Shown: piece by piece, positions 8,206 to 17,324 of the stretch
Layout of the letters: each line of letters begins with the position of its first letter
Numbering within the stretch: position 1 is the first letter of the stretch
Program-made: the position numbers and the translations under genes
Assembly (NCBI RefSeq): GCF_030546745.1
Contig: NZ_JAUOPD010000006.1
Span: 1-64,000, forward strand
DNA length: 64,000 nt
Direction: 5' to 3'
Source: Thalassotalea sp. 1_MG-2023
GTDB lineage: Bacteria > Pseudomonadota > Gammaproteobacteria > Enterobacterales > Alteromonadaceae
Notes under the pieces: generated by a model
What the model was told of the DNA's origin: nothing
Databases searched by the model: none
Seen by the model: the letters and a program-made list of their open reading frames with translations, nothing else

Positions 8206-9155
8206 AGAAAAGTAACCAACATTGGGCGAAAATGGAAGAAAGAGGCTCAAGGGTTGGCTTAAAAATTCTTTTATGGGTTTATCGAGTATTTGGTAGAAGG
8301 CTATTATGGCTAGTGCTTTTTCCAGTGGTGTTATTTATGTTCCTTACAGGAAGCAGAGCAAGGTTAGCGTCGTATCAGTTTTTTAAACAAGCGCATCGTG
8401 TCAATAGTGATGTACCTAAGCCTAGTTTTTACACCAGTTTAAAACATTTTTGTCAATTTGCAGATTCAGCATTTGATAAGTTAGATGCATGGCTGAACAG
8501 AATAAAGCAACAAGATTTAACCTATAACGATAGCCAAGTATTTCCTCGATTAGTTGAACAAAACAAAGGGGCAATTTTTATCGGTTCACACCTAGGAAAT
8601 TTAGAAGTATGTCGCGCATTAAGTTACGGAAAGTATACAACAAAAATTAACGTGCTTGTTTTTACTGATCATGCCGTAAAGTTTAACGAAATGCTGCAAA
8701 GTTTGAATGATGGTGTTGCGATTAACTTAATTCAAGTTGGTGCAATGTCACCTGCACTAGCTATTACACTAAAAGAAAAAGTCGACAACGGTGAAATGAT
8801 AGTAATAGTTGGCGATAGAACTAGTGTTACTCAACAAAATCGCGTGGAGTATGTGCCATTTTTAGGTCAAGATGCTGCCTTTTCTCAAGGGCCGTTTATA
8901 CTTGCCGCATTGTTAGATTGTCCAATTTATTGGTTTTTTTGCTTTAAAGAAAAGGGTGGTTTTCATGTTATTTTTGAACATGTTAGCAACGGGCTTAGCT
9001 TACCGAGAAAACAAAGAGACATTATTTTAAAAGAGGTTATCACTGCATATGCTGAACGATTAGCGTATTATGCGGTGCGTTATCCGTTTCAATGGTTTAA
9101 TTTTTTTGACTTCTGGCAGAAAGATGAAACTGTAAGTAGAAGAAAAGAAAAATAA
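8202..9155 (+). CDS. LpxL/HtrB-like acyltransferase of the aryl polyene cluster
   Basis: This 317-residue lipid A acyltransferase-family protein has an N-terminal membrane helix (about residues 32-50) and the catalytic H-X4-E pair H130/E135 in GSHLGNLEV. A second conserved block, VIVVGDRTS-like, lies near 205. APE clusters use such an enzyme to acylate the glycolipid part of the pigment. It overlaps the glycosyltransferase by 4 bases, which fits E. coli-type loci where the two activities are fused. It ends 12 bases before the ammonia-lyase gene. Confidence 0.84.
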   Translation: MKKSNQHWAKMEERGSRVGLKILLWVYRVFGRRLLWLVLFPVVLFMFLTGSRARLASYQFFKQAHRVNSDVPKPSFYTSLKHFCQFADSAFDKLDAWLNRIKQQDLTYNDSQVFPRLVEQNKGAIFIGSHLGNLEVCRALSYGKYTTKINVLVFTDHAVKFNEMLQSLNDGVAINLIQVGAMSPALAITLKEKVDNGEMIVIVGDRTSVTQQNRVEYVPFLGQDAAFSQGPFILAALLDCPIYWFFCFKEKGGFHVIFEHVSNGLSLPRKQRDIILKEVITAYAERLAYYAVRYPFQWFNFFDFWQKDETVSRRKEK

Positions 9156-9167
9156 GTTAGGGTAAAA

Positions 9168-10706
9168 ATGAATTCAGTCGTATTTGGTCAAGGCAGACTA
9201 GCCATCGAAGATATCGTTGCAATTGCAACCGGTGATGTTGCTGTTGAAATTACTAGCGATAAACATTTCGTTGAACGTATTGAGAGCGCTGTAACGTTTC
9301 TAGACGCTTTATTAGCGGAAGATGGCGTGATTTATGGCGTTACAACAGGTTATGGTGATTCTGTCACTACTGAAATTCCTTTAGATCTCGTTCAAGAGTT
9401 GCCGTTACACTTAACGCGTTTTCATGGCTGTGGTCTAGGCGATTATTTTGATGAAACTCAAGGGAAAGCGATTTTAGCTACTAGACTAGCATCTTTAACT
9501 CAAGGGTATTCAGGAGTTAGTTGGGATTTACTCAATTTGCTGTCAACGTTTATCAATGAAAATATTATTCCTGTGATCCCACAAGAAGGCTCTGTTGGTG
9601 CTAGTGGTGATCTTACTCCTTTATCATACGTGGCTGGCGCGTTAGTAGGTGAACGTGATGTTTATTATCAAGGCAAAGTATCAGCAAGCCGCGATATTTT
9701 AAAACAGCTAGCGTTAACCCCCATTACTTTACGTCCTAAAGAAGGGCTCGCGATTATGAACGGAACAGCTGTGATGACAGCGTTGGCGTGTTTAGCTTAT
9801 GACCGTGCACAATATTTAGCAAAAATAGCAGCTCGCATCACGTCTTTATCTAGCATAGCGCTTAAAGGTAATAGCCATCATTTTGATGAAATTTTATTTT
9901 CGGTTAAACCGCATCAAGGCCAACAACTTGTTGCGAAACGTATTCGAGATGATTTAAATCATCATGAACACCCACGAAATGCGGATAGGCTTCAAGATCG
10001 ATACTCAATACGTTGTGCTCCTCATGTGATTGGTGTGTTGCAAGATAGCTTGCCATTTTTTAAAACCACCATAGAAAATGAGTTAAACTCAGCAAATGAC
10101 AATCCGATTATTGATGGCATAGGTGAACATGTACTTCATGGTGGGCACTTTTATGGTGGTCATATTGCGATGGTGATGGACAGTATGAAAACTGCCGTAG
10201 CGAACCTTGCTGATTTAGCTGATAGACAGATTGCATCGTTAGTAGATACCCGTTACAACAATGGCTTACCAGCAAACCTTACTTCAAGTTGCGATCAACG
10301 TCGTTATATAAACCATGGCTTTAAAGCAGTACAAATAGGAGCCTCTGCTTACACAGCAGAAGCATTGAAATTAACAATGCCTGCAAGTGTGTTTTCTCGA
10401 TCTACAGAGTGTCATAATCAAGATAAAGTCAGCATGGGCACTATTGCTGCGCGGGATGGTTTACGTGTTTTACAATTAACGGAGCAAGTATTAGCAAGTA
10501 CATTACTTGCGGCCGTACAAGGAATTCGTATTAGATTAGCAAATAATGAGCTTACATTAGATTCATTATCGCCTAGTTTGATTACTATGTATCAAGACAT
10601 TGCGAATTATTTTCCAGATTTATCAGAAGATAGACCGTTAGAGAGTACGCTAAGACAAACGATCAGTCATATTCAAAATCAACGTTGGCCTTTATATGAA
10701 GAGTAA
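9168..10706 (+). CDS. MIO-type aromatic amino acid ammonia-lyase (HAL/TAL/PAL family)
   Basis: This 512-residue enzyme has the Ala145-Ser146-Gly147 triad in GSVGASGDLTPLSYV that cyclises to the MIO cofactor, the catalytic Tyr56 in VIYGVTTGYG, and the blocks YSIRCAPHVIG and NSANDNPIID. It removes ammonia from an aromatic amino acid to give an aryl-acrylic acid, here presumably the polyene starter. The substrate-selectivity pair is Phe85-His86. Tyrosine lyases such as that of Rhodobacter have His-Leu at this spot (29 residues after the Tyr in both), PALs Phe-Leu and HALs Ser-His, so the substrate is uncertain. No histidine-utilisation (hut) genes flank it, which argues against a catabolic HAL. 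Confidence 0.9.
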   Translation: MNSVVFGQGRLAIEDIVAIATGDVAVEITSDKHFVERIESAVTFLDALLAEDGVIYGVTTGYGDSVTTEIPLDLVQELPLHLTRFHGCGLGDYFDETQGKAILATRLASLTQGYSGVSWDLLNLLSTFINENIIPVIPQEGSVGASGDLTPLSYVAGALVGERDVYYQGKVSASRDILKQLALTPITLRPKEGLAIMNGTAVMTALACLAYDRAQYLAKIAARITSLSSIALKGNSHHFDEILFSVKPHQGQQLVAKRIRDDLNHHEHPRNADRLQDRYSIRCAPHVIGVLQDSLPFFKTTIENELNSANDNPIIDGIGEHVLHGGHFYGGHIAMVMDSMKTAVANLADLADRQIASLVDTRYNNGLPANLTSSCDQRRYINHGFKAVQIGASAYTAEALKLTMPASVFSRSTECHNQDKVSMGTIAARDGLRVLQLTEQVLASTLLAAVQGIRIRLANNELTLDSLSPSLITMYQDIANYFPDLSEDRPLESTLRQTISHIQNQRWPLYEE

Positions 10707-11124
10707 AGATGCGTTAATCAGTGCTTATGCTGAAATAGATATTCCTTTTCAAGATTGTGATCCTATGCAGGTTGTTTGGCATGGTAACTATGCTCGGTAC
10801 TTAGAAGAAGCGCGTAGAGAGCTATTACGTAAAATTGATTATGACTATTTGCAAATGCAAGCATCTGGCTTTATGTGGCCGATTATTGATATGCGATTAA
10901 AGTATGTAAATTCAGCGTACTTTTCTCAGTTGATCCGTGTAGATGCTTACCTAAAAGAGTATGAGTCTCGATTAAAAATAGACTATATCATTTCTGATGT
11001 GAAAACTGGTCAAAAATTAACAAAAGCCTACACCATTCAAGTTGCTGTTGATATTGAATCGCGCGAGATGCAATTTGAAAGTCCGAAACTTTTTATCGAT
11101 AAAATTCAATCATGGTTAAGTTAA
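10696..11124 (+). CDS. 4HBT-type acyl thioesterase of the aryl polyene cluster (ApeK-like)
   Basis: This 142-residue hot-dog thioesterase contains the family signature DCDPMQVVWHGNYARYLEEARRE with the catalytic Asp at about residue 22 and LKYVNSAYFSQLIRVDA in the second half. It resembles YbgC/FadM-like enzymes. It likely releases or edits acyl-ACP intermediates during polyene synthesis. It overlaps the ammonia-lyase gene by 11 bases and the LolA-like gene by 13 bases, so it lies within the same coupled operon. Confidence 0.85.
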   Translation: MKSKDALISAYAEIDIPFQDCDPMQVVWHGNYARYLEEARRELLRKIDYDYLQMQASGFMWPIIDMRLKYVNSAYFSQLIRVDAYLKEYESRLKIDYIISDVKTGQKLTKAYTIQVAVDIESREMQFESPKLFIDKIQSWLS

Positions 11125-11681
11125 TTTTTTTCTGTTGTTCGTTGTTGGTGATTGTATGGTCACAGTCAATACATAGCTTCGAGCTCAATGCTGAGCAAGC
11201 GATGGAAATGTTATCAATAACTCCTGAACAAAACACCAACGGAACATTTAAACAGAAAAAATTTTTTAAAGTGTTAGCGACACCTTTTATTTCTACTGGC
11301 TTTTATCGTCAAACAAGCAACAATTTTAAATGGGTGACGACTGAGCCGGTTCGTAGCACATTAATTTTTGATGGTGAAAAACTTTGGCAACAGAATGGTT
11401 CAGAAATTCGGGTGGAACTACCTTTGGCTAATCACTATATTAATGTTGTTAAAGCATTAATTAAGGGTGATTTGTATGCGTTAAAAACATACTTTTCTTT
11501 TAAAAAAAGTAAAGTTAATAACTGTATAACCTTGTTACCATTAGATAATAAAATTGCTTTGATTGGTGAAAGTATTCAGTTTTGTTACCAAGGTAAACGA
11601 CTTTCCATTCGCATTAACGAAAGCAGTGGAAATTATACTGACTTGAAGATAACACCTGCTGATAAAAGCGTTGAAAATTAA
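11112..11681 (+). CDS. LolA-like periplasmic outer-membrane lipoprotein carrier (ApeL-like)
   Basis: This 189-residue exported protein has an N-terminal signal peptide (VKLIFFCCSLLVIVWSQS region, cleavage near residue 22). A LolA-type half-barrel follows, with conserved pieces TGFYRQTSNNFKWVTTEP and STLIFDGEKLWQQNG. Its place next to the MMPL exporter suggests it shuttles the lipid-linked polyene across the periplasm. It is distinct from housekeeping lolA, which normally sits near ftsK. It is 9 bases before the exporter gene. Confidence 0.84.
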   Translation: MVKLIFFCCSLLVIVWSQSIHSFELNAEQAMEMLSITPEQNTNGTFKQKKFFKVLATPFISTGFYRQTSNNFKWVTTEPVRSTLIFDGEKLWQQNGSEIRVELPLANHYINVVKALIKGDLYALKTYFSFKKSKVNNCITLLPLDNKIALIGESIQFCYQGKRLSIRINESSGNYTDLKITPADKSVEN

Positions 11682-11690
11682 AGAGCTGTA

Positions 11691-13907
11691 ATGAAAAAGC
11701 GAATCGGGCTATTGATTGTACAAGTGTTAATCACAGTAATGATGTTGCTGTATTTAGCTCGACAAGGTATTAATGTTCAAGCAGATATCTTAAGTACATT
11801 ACCTGCATCAGATTATCCTGAATTTGTTATTGATGCTGAAAAAAAGCTATTCCAACGTTCGGCTAATCAAATTATTGTCTCATTTGCTGGCGAAAACAAA
11901 GTAGTAGCTTATCAACACATGCTATCTAACATCCAACAAAAAGGTTGGCAAGCTACTTTGCCAAATAAAGACAGAATAAATCAATTAGCGAATTTTTATA
12001 GCCAGTATACTGGTAGTGTTCTTTCAAATGATTTTCGAAAAAATATATCAACGAAAAAGCGTTATGATAATTATTTTAATCAACAGCTTTCGCAAGTAGC
12101 AAATCCAATTGTCAGCCAAACCTTTACAAATGATCCCAGCCTTGCAACTGCCAGTTTTATTCACGAAAGGCTTTTCCAATACTCATCAGTAACAGTAAAA
12201 GAAAACTATTTCATCGCTACAAGCTCACCTAAGCAACCTATTTTACTTTTTATTGATGTGCGTGAGACTGAAAAACCGCCAGTTGATATTAACCAGACGA
12301 TAGTGATATCAGAACAAGTTAAACGATTGGTGAGTGAAACATTATTGCAATACCCAGAATTAACCATAAAAACGTCCGGTATACTGTTACATACCGCTGA
12401 GAATGCAGCGAACGCTAAGTGGGAGATGAGTGTTTTTGGCAGCTTAAGTCTATTAGCCACTATCGTTTTAGTCGTCTGGGCATTTCATTCGATTATTCCT
12501 GTTTTTTGGATCATGCTGACGGTGGGCAATGCATTTTTAGTAGGACTTTGTGCACTGATGTGGAGTTTTGAATCAATACATGTGATCACGCTCGTTTTTG
12601 GTGTGACGTTAATTGGTTTAACCGTGGATTATTGCTTACATGTTTTGACAAGTAAGTATGTAAGGCCGAGGCATAGAGTAGGGAAGACATTGTTTTTTGC
12701 TTTGGTGACAACACTAATCTGTTATGGCTTATTTTATTTTACCCCGCTATTGATATTAAAACAGGTTGCCGTATTTGTTAGCTTTGGATTAATAGCTGCT
12801 TTTTTTACCAGTTTATGGCTAGAAAGAGTGTTAATTTTTCAAGATCTAAATCAATCTTCAGTGCGCATATTAAACCTAAGAGAATTTAAATCCTTACTGT
12901 TAAAGTTTCAGCCGATTGTTTTAACGGTTGTAGGTACAATTATTGTGGTTTCCATATTTAAACCATTACAATTTGACGATAATATTGCTTCATTAAATGC
13001 TAGCTCTGACGAACTGATAGACGCTGAACGCTATCATTTTAAATTGCTCAATCAGCAGTCAATTTATCGAGTGTTCATCTACGCTAACTCAATAGAGGCC
13101 TTGTTACAAAAAGAAGAAGTTATCGCTGCCCAATTACGTACAGCATATCCCTTAGTTAACATCAATAAATTAAGTGATTGGCTCCCTTCAAAAACACAGC
13201 AAATTTTTAATTTCCAACGTTTTAAAGAAGCGGAGGAAAACGATGTTTTTTCATTGTTAACAAAAATGGTTCCTACATTTCAACTACCTAGTAATGGAGC
13301 TTATTTAACATTTGATAACTTTTCTCAAAGTCTACAAATGCAGTACGTTAACCATTTATATACTGGTACTGAGAATGGTCATGTGTCAGTGATGGAGTTA
13401 AGTGCAATACCTAAACAAGCAATATCCTCGTTTTTGGCCGATAAAAATCAGACAATTTTATTTGATAAACAATCGTCATTGACTGACGTTGTGCAGCAAT
13501 TTAGACAAGCGCTTAGTTATTGGCTTATCGCTGCTATAGGGGCTATTTTACTATTGTTATTAATACGATACGAATTAAAAACAATGCTAAAAGCTGCCAT
13601 GGTTATGGTCGCTTCTATTTATAGCGCACTCTTTATTTCACAGTTATTCAATGGCACTTTGTCTATTTTTAATTTGTTGAGTGCAATGTTACTAATTGGC
13701 TTGGCGGTAGATTACTTAATCTTTTATCGTGAACGGCAGCTAAGCCAAGCAAACTTTTTAGCAGTGAGTTTATCTGCTGCTTCATCAATACTGGTTTTTG
13801 GAATGTTAGCATTTAGTCAAACTCCGGCTATATATAGTTTTGGCTTGACTGTCACTGTAGGATTGCTCTTGATTTATATATTGGCCCCAATAGTGGCAAA
13901 GGAATGA
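11691..13907 (+). CDS. MMPL/RND-type exporter for the aryl polyene
   Basis: This 738-residue inner-membrane transporter of the RND superfamily has an N-terminal helix, a periplasmic domain (about 30-235), a six-helix block (about 240-385), a second periplasmic domain and another six-helix block to the C-terminus. The motif LIGLTVDYCLHVL near residue 310 and its echo LIGLAVDYLIFYRE near 665 carry the aspartates expected for proton coupling. It corresponds to ApeM by position and should flip or hand the glycolipid pigment to the LolA-like carrier. It is separated by a single base from the FAD enzyme gene. Confidence 0.88.
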   Translation: MKKRIGLLIVQVLITVMMLLYLARQGINVQADILSTLPASDYPEFVIDAEKKLFQRSANQIIVSFAGENKVVAYQHMLSNIQQKGWQATLPNKDRINQLANFYSQYTGSVLSNDFRKNISTKKRYDNYFNQQLSQVANPIVSQTFTNDPSLATASFIHERLFQYSSVTVKENYFIATSSPKQPILLFIDVRETEKPPVDINQTIVISEQVKRLVSETLLQYPELTIKTSGILLHTAENAANAKWEMSVFGSLSLLATIVLVVWAFHSIIPVFWIMLTVGNAFLVGLCALMWSFESIHVITLVFGVTLIGLTVDYCLHVLTSKYVRPRHRVGKTLFFALVTTLICYGLFYFTPLLILKQVAVFVSFGLIAAFFTSLWLERVLIFQDLNQSSVRILNLREFKSLLLKFQPIVLTVVGTIIVVSIFKPLQFDDNIASLNASSDELIDAERYHFKLLNQQSIYRVFIYANSIEALLQKEEVIAAQLRTAYPLVNINKLSDWLPSKTQQIFNFQRFKEAEENDVFSLLTKMVPTFQLPSNGAYLTFDNFSQSLQMQYVNHLYTGTENGHVSVMELSAIPKQAISSFLADKNQTILFDKQSSLTDVVQQFRQALSYWLIAAIGAILLLLLIRYELKTMLKAAMVMVASIYSALFISQLFNGTLSIFNLLSAMLLIGLAVDYLIFYRERQLSQANFLAVSLSAASSILVFGMLAFSQTPAIYSFGLTVTVGLLLIYILAPIVAKE

Positions 13908-13908
13908 A

Positions 13909-15150
13909 ATGAAAATTGAACATGTTGATGTCATCATAATAGGTGCTGGCCCAGCAGGCGCAGTGGCTGGAGCAATGCTTGCAAATTTACACCACAAAGT
14001 ATTAATTATTGAAAAGGAACATTTTCCTCGTTTTTCAATTGGTGAAAGTTTATTGCCACAATGCATGGCATTTATCAAACAAGCAGGTTTATTAGAGAGT
14101 CTTGAAAAATCAGCTAACAGTTTGTCTTTTCAATTTAAAAATGGTGCAGCATTTTGCCATCAAGGAAAATACACTGACTTTGATTTTACGCAAAAATTTA
14201 CAGAAGGCCCAGGAACGACTTATCAAGTTAAACGTGCTGGTTTTGATAAATTGCTTGCCGATGGCGCTAAACAAAAAGGCGTAGATATTCGCTACGGTCA
14301 GATAGTGAAAAAAATTGATGTAGAGGGTGAAAGCCCAGTGGTCGATATTGAAACAGATGATGGTGAATTATATCAAGCGACAGGAAAGTTTTTATTAGAT
14401 GCGAGTGGTTTTGGCCGGGTTCTTCCTCGATTATTACAGCTAGAGACACCGTCAAGTTTTCCTGTCAGACAATCTTGTTTTGCTCATGTTAAAGATAATA
14501 TTACAGACGTAAACTTCGATAGAAATAAAATTTTAATTACGGTGCATCCAGAATTTAGAGATATTTGGTACTGGTTAATTCCTTTTGCTGATGGAACGGC
14601 AAGTATTGGTGTAGTAGGCGAACCATCAATGTTTGATCAACAGTTAACTGCGAATCAATTACTGGAGTCTTTTATTGAACAAGCGCCAAATCTGAAACAT
14701 TTATTAAACGAAGCCAGCTTCATCAATAGTGCTCGAGTGATTAAAGGTTATGCTGCAAATGTTGATAGGTTATACGGTCATAATTATGCTTTGCTTGGGA
14801 ATGCAGGTGAGTTTTTAGATCCGGTATTTTCTTCAGGGGTAACCATTGCAATGAAGTCAGCGTCTTTAATTACGCCGATTGTTGATAAGAAAATTAAAGG
14901 TGAACCTGTTGATATTGAAAATGACTTTGCTATTCCCTTAAAGCAAGGTATTGATTGTTTTAAAACATTTGTTAGCGCTTGGTATGATGGGCGTTTTCAA
15001 GATGTTATATTTTTCGAGCAACAGGAATCGCAAATAAAAGAGATGATCAGTTCTATTTTAGCTGGATATGCGTGGGATGACAAAAATCCATATGTTGCTC
15101 AGAGTGAAAGACGACTAAATGTATTGGTTAAGTTATGCAACGATATATAG
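13909..15150 (+). CDS. Flavin-dependent halogenase-like monooxygenase in the aryl polyene cluster
   Basis: This 413-residue FAD protein has the dinucleotide-binding motif GAGPAGA at residues 12-18, the block FPRFSIGESLLP (39-50), FKNGAAF with Lys77, and W220-Y221-W222-L223-I224-P225. The last matches the WxWxIP signature of flavin-dependent halogenases, and Lys77 falls where their catalytic lysine lies (roughly 71-79). It could halogenate or hydroxylate the aryl ring, as proposed for brominated xanthomonadins. Related APE-cluster oxidoreductases of unproven function exist, so halogenation is an inference. It overlaps the next gene by 16 bases. Confidence 0.8.
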   Translation: MKIEHVDVIIIGAGPAGAVAGAMLANLHHKVLIIEKEHFPRFSIGESLLPQCMAFIKQAGLLESLEKSANSLSFQFKNGAAFCHQGKYTDFDFTQKFTEGPGTTYQVKRAGFDKLLADGAKQKGVDIRYGQIVKKIDVEGESPVVDIETDDGELYQATGKFLLDASGFGRVLPRLLQLETPSSFPVRQSCFAHVKDNITDVNFDRNKILITVHPEFRDIWYWLIPFADGTASIGVVGEPSMFDQQLTANQLLESFIEQAPNLKHLLNEASFINSARVIKGYAANVDRLYGHNYALLGNAGEFLDPVFSSGVTIAMKSASLITPIVDKKIKGEPVDIENDFAIPLKQGIDCFKTFVSAWYDGRFQDVIFFEQQESQIKEMISSILAGYAWDDKNPYVAQSERRLNVLVKLCNDI

Positions 15151-15683
15151 CCATAATATTTTCAATATTGCTACTTTCTTGCTCAGCTATTCAACAAACA
15201 ACAAAAGTATCTATCGCAAAAGGTGTTGTGTTGAACCTACTACCCAATGAGGTAGGAGTGAAGTACTACGAGCAAGCCTTGTTAACTGTTATACAACAAA
15301 ATCAGCAATATAATATGCTCGTAAATACTCAATACTCACAAGGGAAACTGGCAATCGTTGCAGTATCATTGCAGGGTATGCCCTTGTTTGAATTAACACG
15401 TGATGTGGTTGGAAACGTCAATATAAAGCGATACATACCACTCGATATTGATCCGGCTCATATGTTAGCTGACATGCAGTTAATTCAACTGCCAGCAGAT
15501 AAGTTATCTTTGCAGTTATCAGGTGGAAGACTCATAGAAAATCAAAACGCAATAAATAAGCATCGTACCATTTACTTTCATCAGCAACCTGTGATTGAAA
15601 TCACGTATTTGGAAAATGTAACTGAGTTTCACCATTTACAACGACAATACAAAATGACGATTAAAAAAATAAAGGCAGACTAA
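15135..15683 (+). CDS. DUF3261 lipoprotein of the aryl polyene cluster (ApeN position)
   Basis: This 182-residue protein has a lipoprotein signal peptide ending LLSC (lipid-modified Cys16), then a beta-rich domain typical of DUF3261 proteins found only in APE/xanthomonadin-type loci. There is no Asp after the cysteine, so outer-membrane sorting is expected. It may act as an outer-membrane acceptor for the carrier, by analogy with LolB; that is inference. It starts inside the FAD enzyme gene, and its stop shares a base with the next ATG (TAATG). Confidence 0.8.
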   Translation: MQRYIAIIFSILLLSCSAIQQTTKVSIAKGVVLNLLPNEVGVKYYEQALLTVIQQNQQYNMLVNTQYSQGKLAIVAVSLQGMPLFELTRDVVGNVNIKRYIPLDIDPAHMLADMQLIQLPADKLSLQLSGGRLIENQNAINKHRTIYFHQQPVIEITYLENVTEFHHLQRQYKMTIKKIKAD

Positions 15684-16888
15684 TGAGCTATTTACATGAT
15701 TTAGGAATTGTTTGCTCGCTAGGTAATTGTAAAGAACAAGTATTTGATTCACTTATCAATCGACCAAGTAAAGAGTATTTGACACCTTGGCGGCAAGCAC
15801 TTGATTCAGACAAAGTGTTTCAGTGTGGACAAGTAAAATTAAATGCTAACGAAATGCCTGATTTAACAAAATATCCTTTACATTTTCAAAGTAGAAACAA
15901 CCAATTATCATTATTAGCATATCAACAAATTGAAAAAACCGTTAACCAAATTAATGCTGATATTTGCCCTTCACGAGTTGCAGTTGTGTTAGGAACAAGT
16001 ACCTCAGGGATCAAAGAAGGTGAAATAGCGCGAGCAGCCCATAAGGGGTTAGGCATATGGCCTGAAAATTATCACTATAGTATACAAGAAATGGCCTCAC
16101 CTGCTCACTTTATAGCCGAAATAGTGGGTGCTAAAGGACCTGTATATACTATTTCAACAGCATGTAGCTCAAGTAGTAAAGCACTTGCGAGCGCCAGAAA
16201 TTTACTTAACAGCAATTTAGTTGATATGGTTATTTGCGGAGGAGTTGATACCTTAAGCCATTTACCCAACAACGGATTTAACTCACTTGAGTCAATCGCA
16301 AATCAATTCTGTAACCCGTTGTCGGCTGAGCGAGATGGTATCAATATTGGGGAGGGGGCGGCATTGTTTGTTATGTCGAAAAAACCTGCGAATATCAAAT
16401 TGAAGGGCGTTGGTGAAACATCTGATGCTTACCATATTTCTGCGCCACACCCTGAAGGCGAAGGCGCAAAAGCGGCAATGGAGCTAGCGCTTAATAATGC
16501 GGGGTTAACAGTTGACGATATCCATTATATAAATCTACATGGCACAGCAACAATTAAAAATGATGAAATGGAAACACACGCTGTAGCTGAAATTTTTGGT
16601 GCTAAAGTCCCTTGCAGTTCAACAAAGCGTTTTACCGGCCATACACTAGGCGCTGCCGGAGGGATAGAGGCAGGTATTTTATGGTTGTTGTTATCATCAT
16701 TAAATATTGAAGATAATATTCCTATCAATAAAAGTGATTTCGGTATAGATGCCAATTTTGATAAGATTGCCATTTCACAGGGCTCTCTCGGCGTTTCGTT
16801 AGAAAATGCTTTGTCAAATTCCTTTGCGTTTGGAGGGAATAACATCAGTATTATTTTGGGTAAAGAAAATGAAAAATTACGCGATTGA
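15683..16888 (+). CDS. apeO: Catalytic beta-ketoacyl-ACP synthase (ApeO-like)
   Basis: This 401-residue thiolase-fold ketosynthase has a complete triad: Cys161 in ISTACSSSSKAL, His286 in NLHGTAT and His320 in TGHTLGAAGG. It condenses malonyl-ACP with the growing polyene and should pair with the cysteine-less chain-length factor at 3240-3953. Its ends are coupled: TAATG with the lipoprotein gene, and a 20-base overlap with the dehydratase gene that follows. Confidence 0.9.
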   Translation: MSYLHDLGIVCSLGNCKEQVFDSLINRPSKEYLTPWRQALDSDKVFQCGQVKLNANEMPDLTKYPLHFQSRNNQLSLLAYQQIEKTVNQINADICPSRVAVVLGTSTSGIKEGEIARAAHKGLGIWPENYHYSIQEMASPAHFIAEIVGAKGPVYTISTACSSSSKALASARNLLNSNLVDMVICGGVDTLSHLPNNGFNSLESIANQFCNPLSAERDGINIGEGAALFVMSKKPANIKLKGVGETSDAYHISAPHPEGEGAKAAMELALNNAGLTVDDIHYINLHGTATIKNDEMETHAVAEIFGAKVPCSSTKRFTGHTLGAAGGIEAGILWLLLSSLNIEDNIPINKSDFGIDANFDKIAISQGSLGVSLENALSNSFAFGGNNISIILGKENEKLRD

Positions 16889-17324
16889 AGCGTTGATCGC
16901 TCATCGAGAGCCAATGATCTTAATTTCTCGATTGATACACTTTAGCGAAACGCATGCAACTTGCGAAGTAGATATAACTAAAGCATCGGCTTTCTATCAA
17001 CCCAGTATTAAAGGCGTACATAGTTACATTGGTATTGAATATATGGCGCAATCTATTGCTGCTTTTGCAGGTGCTAAAGCGCAAGAACAAGGCAAGCCAA
17101 TAGAAATAGGCTTTTTATTAGGAAGTAGAAAATACCATTGTTATCAAACAAGCTTCCAGTTAAATGAAACCTATCAAATTTCAATAGAAGAATTATATAG
17201 AGAATCATCTGGCTTAAGTGTGTTCGAATGTGCCATTTCGTTAGATGAGCGTATTGTTGCACAAGCAAAAGTTAATGCGTATCAACCAGAGAATCCGAAA
17301 GAATTTTTAAAGGAACAACAATGA
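16869..17324 (+). CDS. apeP: Hot-dog 3-hydroxyacyl-ACP dehydratase, second subunit
   Basis: This 151-residue hot-dog protein begins MKNYAIEALIAHREPM, typical of this APE subunit, and has IKGVHSYIGIEYMAQSIAAFAG around residues 43-64, with the glutamate of IEYMAQ as candidate catalytic acid. It should form a heterodimer with the dehydratase at 7111-7470. A longer in-frame start at 16806 exists, but its extra 21 residues simply read the overlapping ketosynthase gene. The ATG at 16869 fits the family start. Confidence 0.86.
   Translation: MKNYAIEALIAHREPMILISRLIHFSETHATCEVDITKASAFYQPSIKGVHSYIGIEYMAQSIAAFAGAKAQEQGKPIEIGFLLGSRKYHCYQTSFQLNETYQISIEELYRESSGLSVFECAISLDERIVAQAKVNAYQPENPKEFLKEQQ

Noticed and set aside
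7471-9155. Frameshift splitting one fused glycosyltransferase/acyltransferase gene
   Set aside because: Each part has its own start, ribosome site or coupled overlap, and complete domains; two separate genes is the simpler reading.
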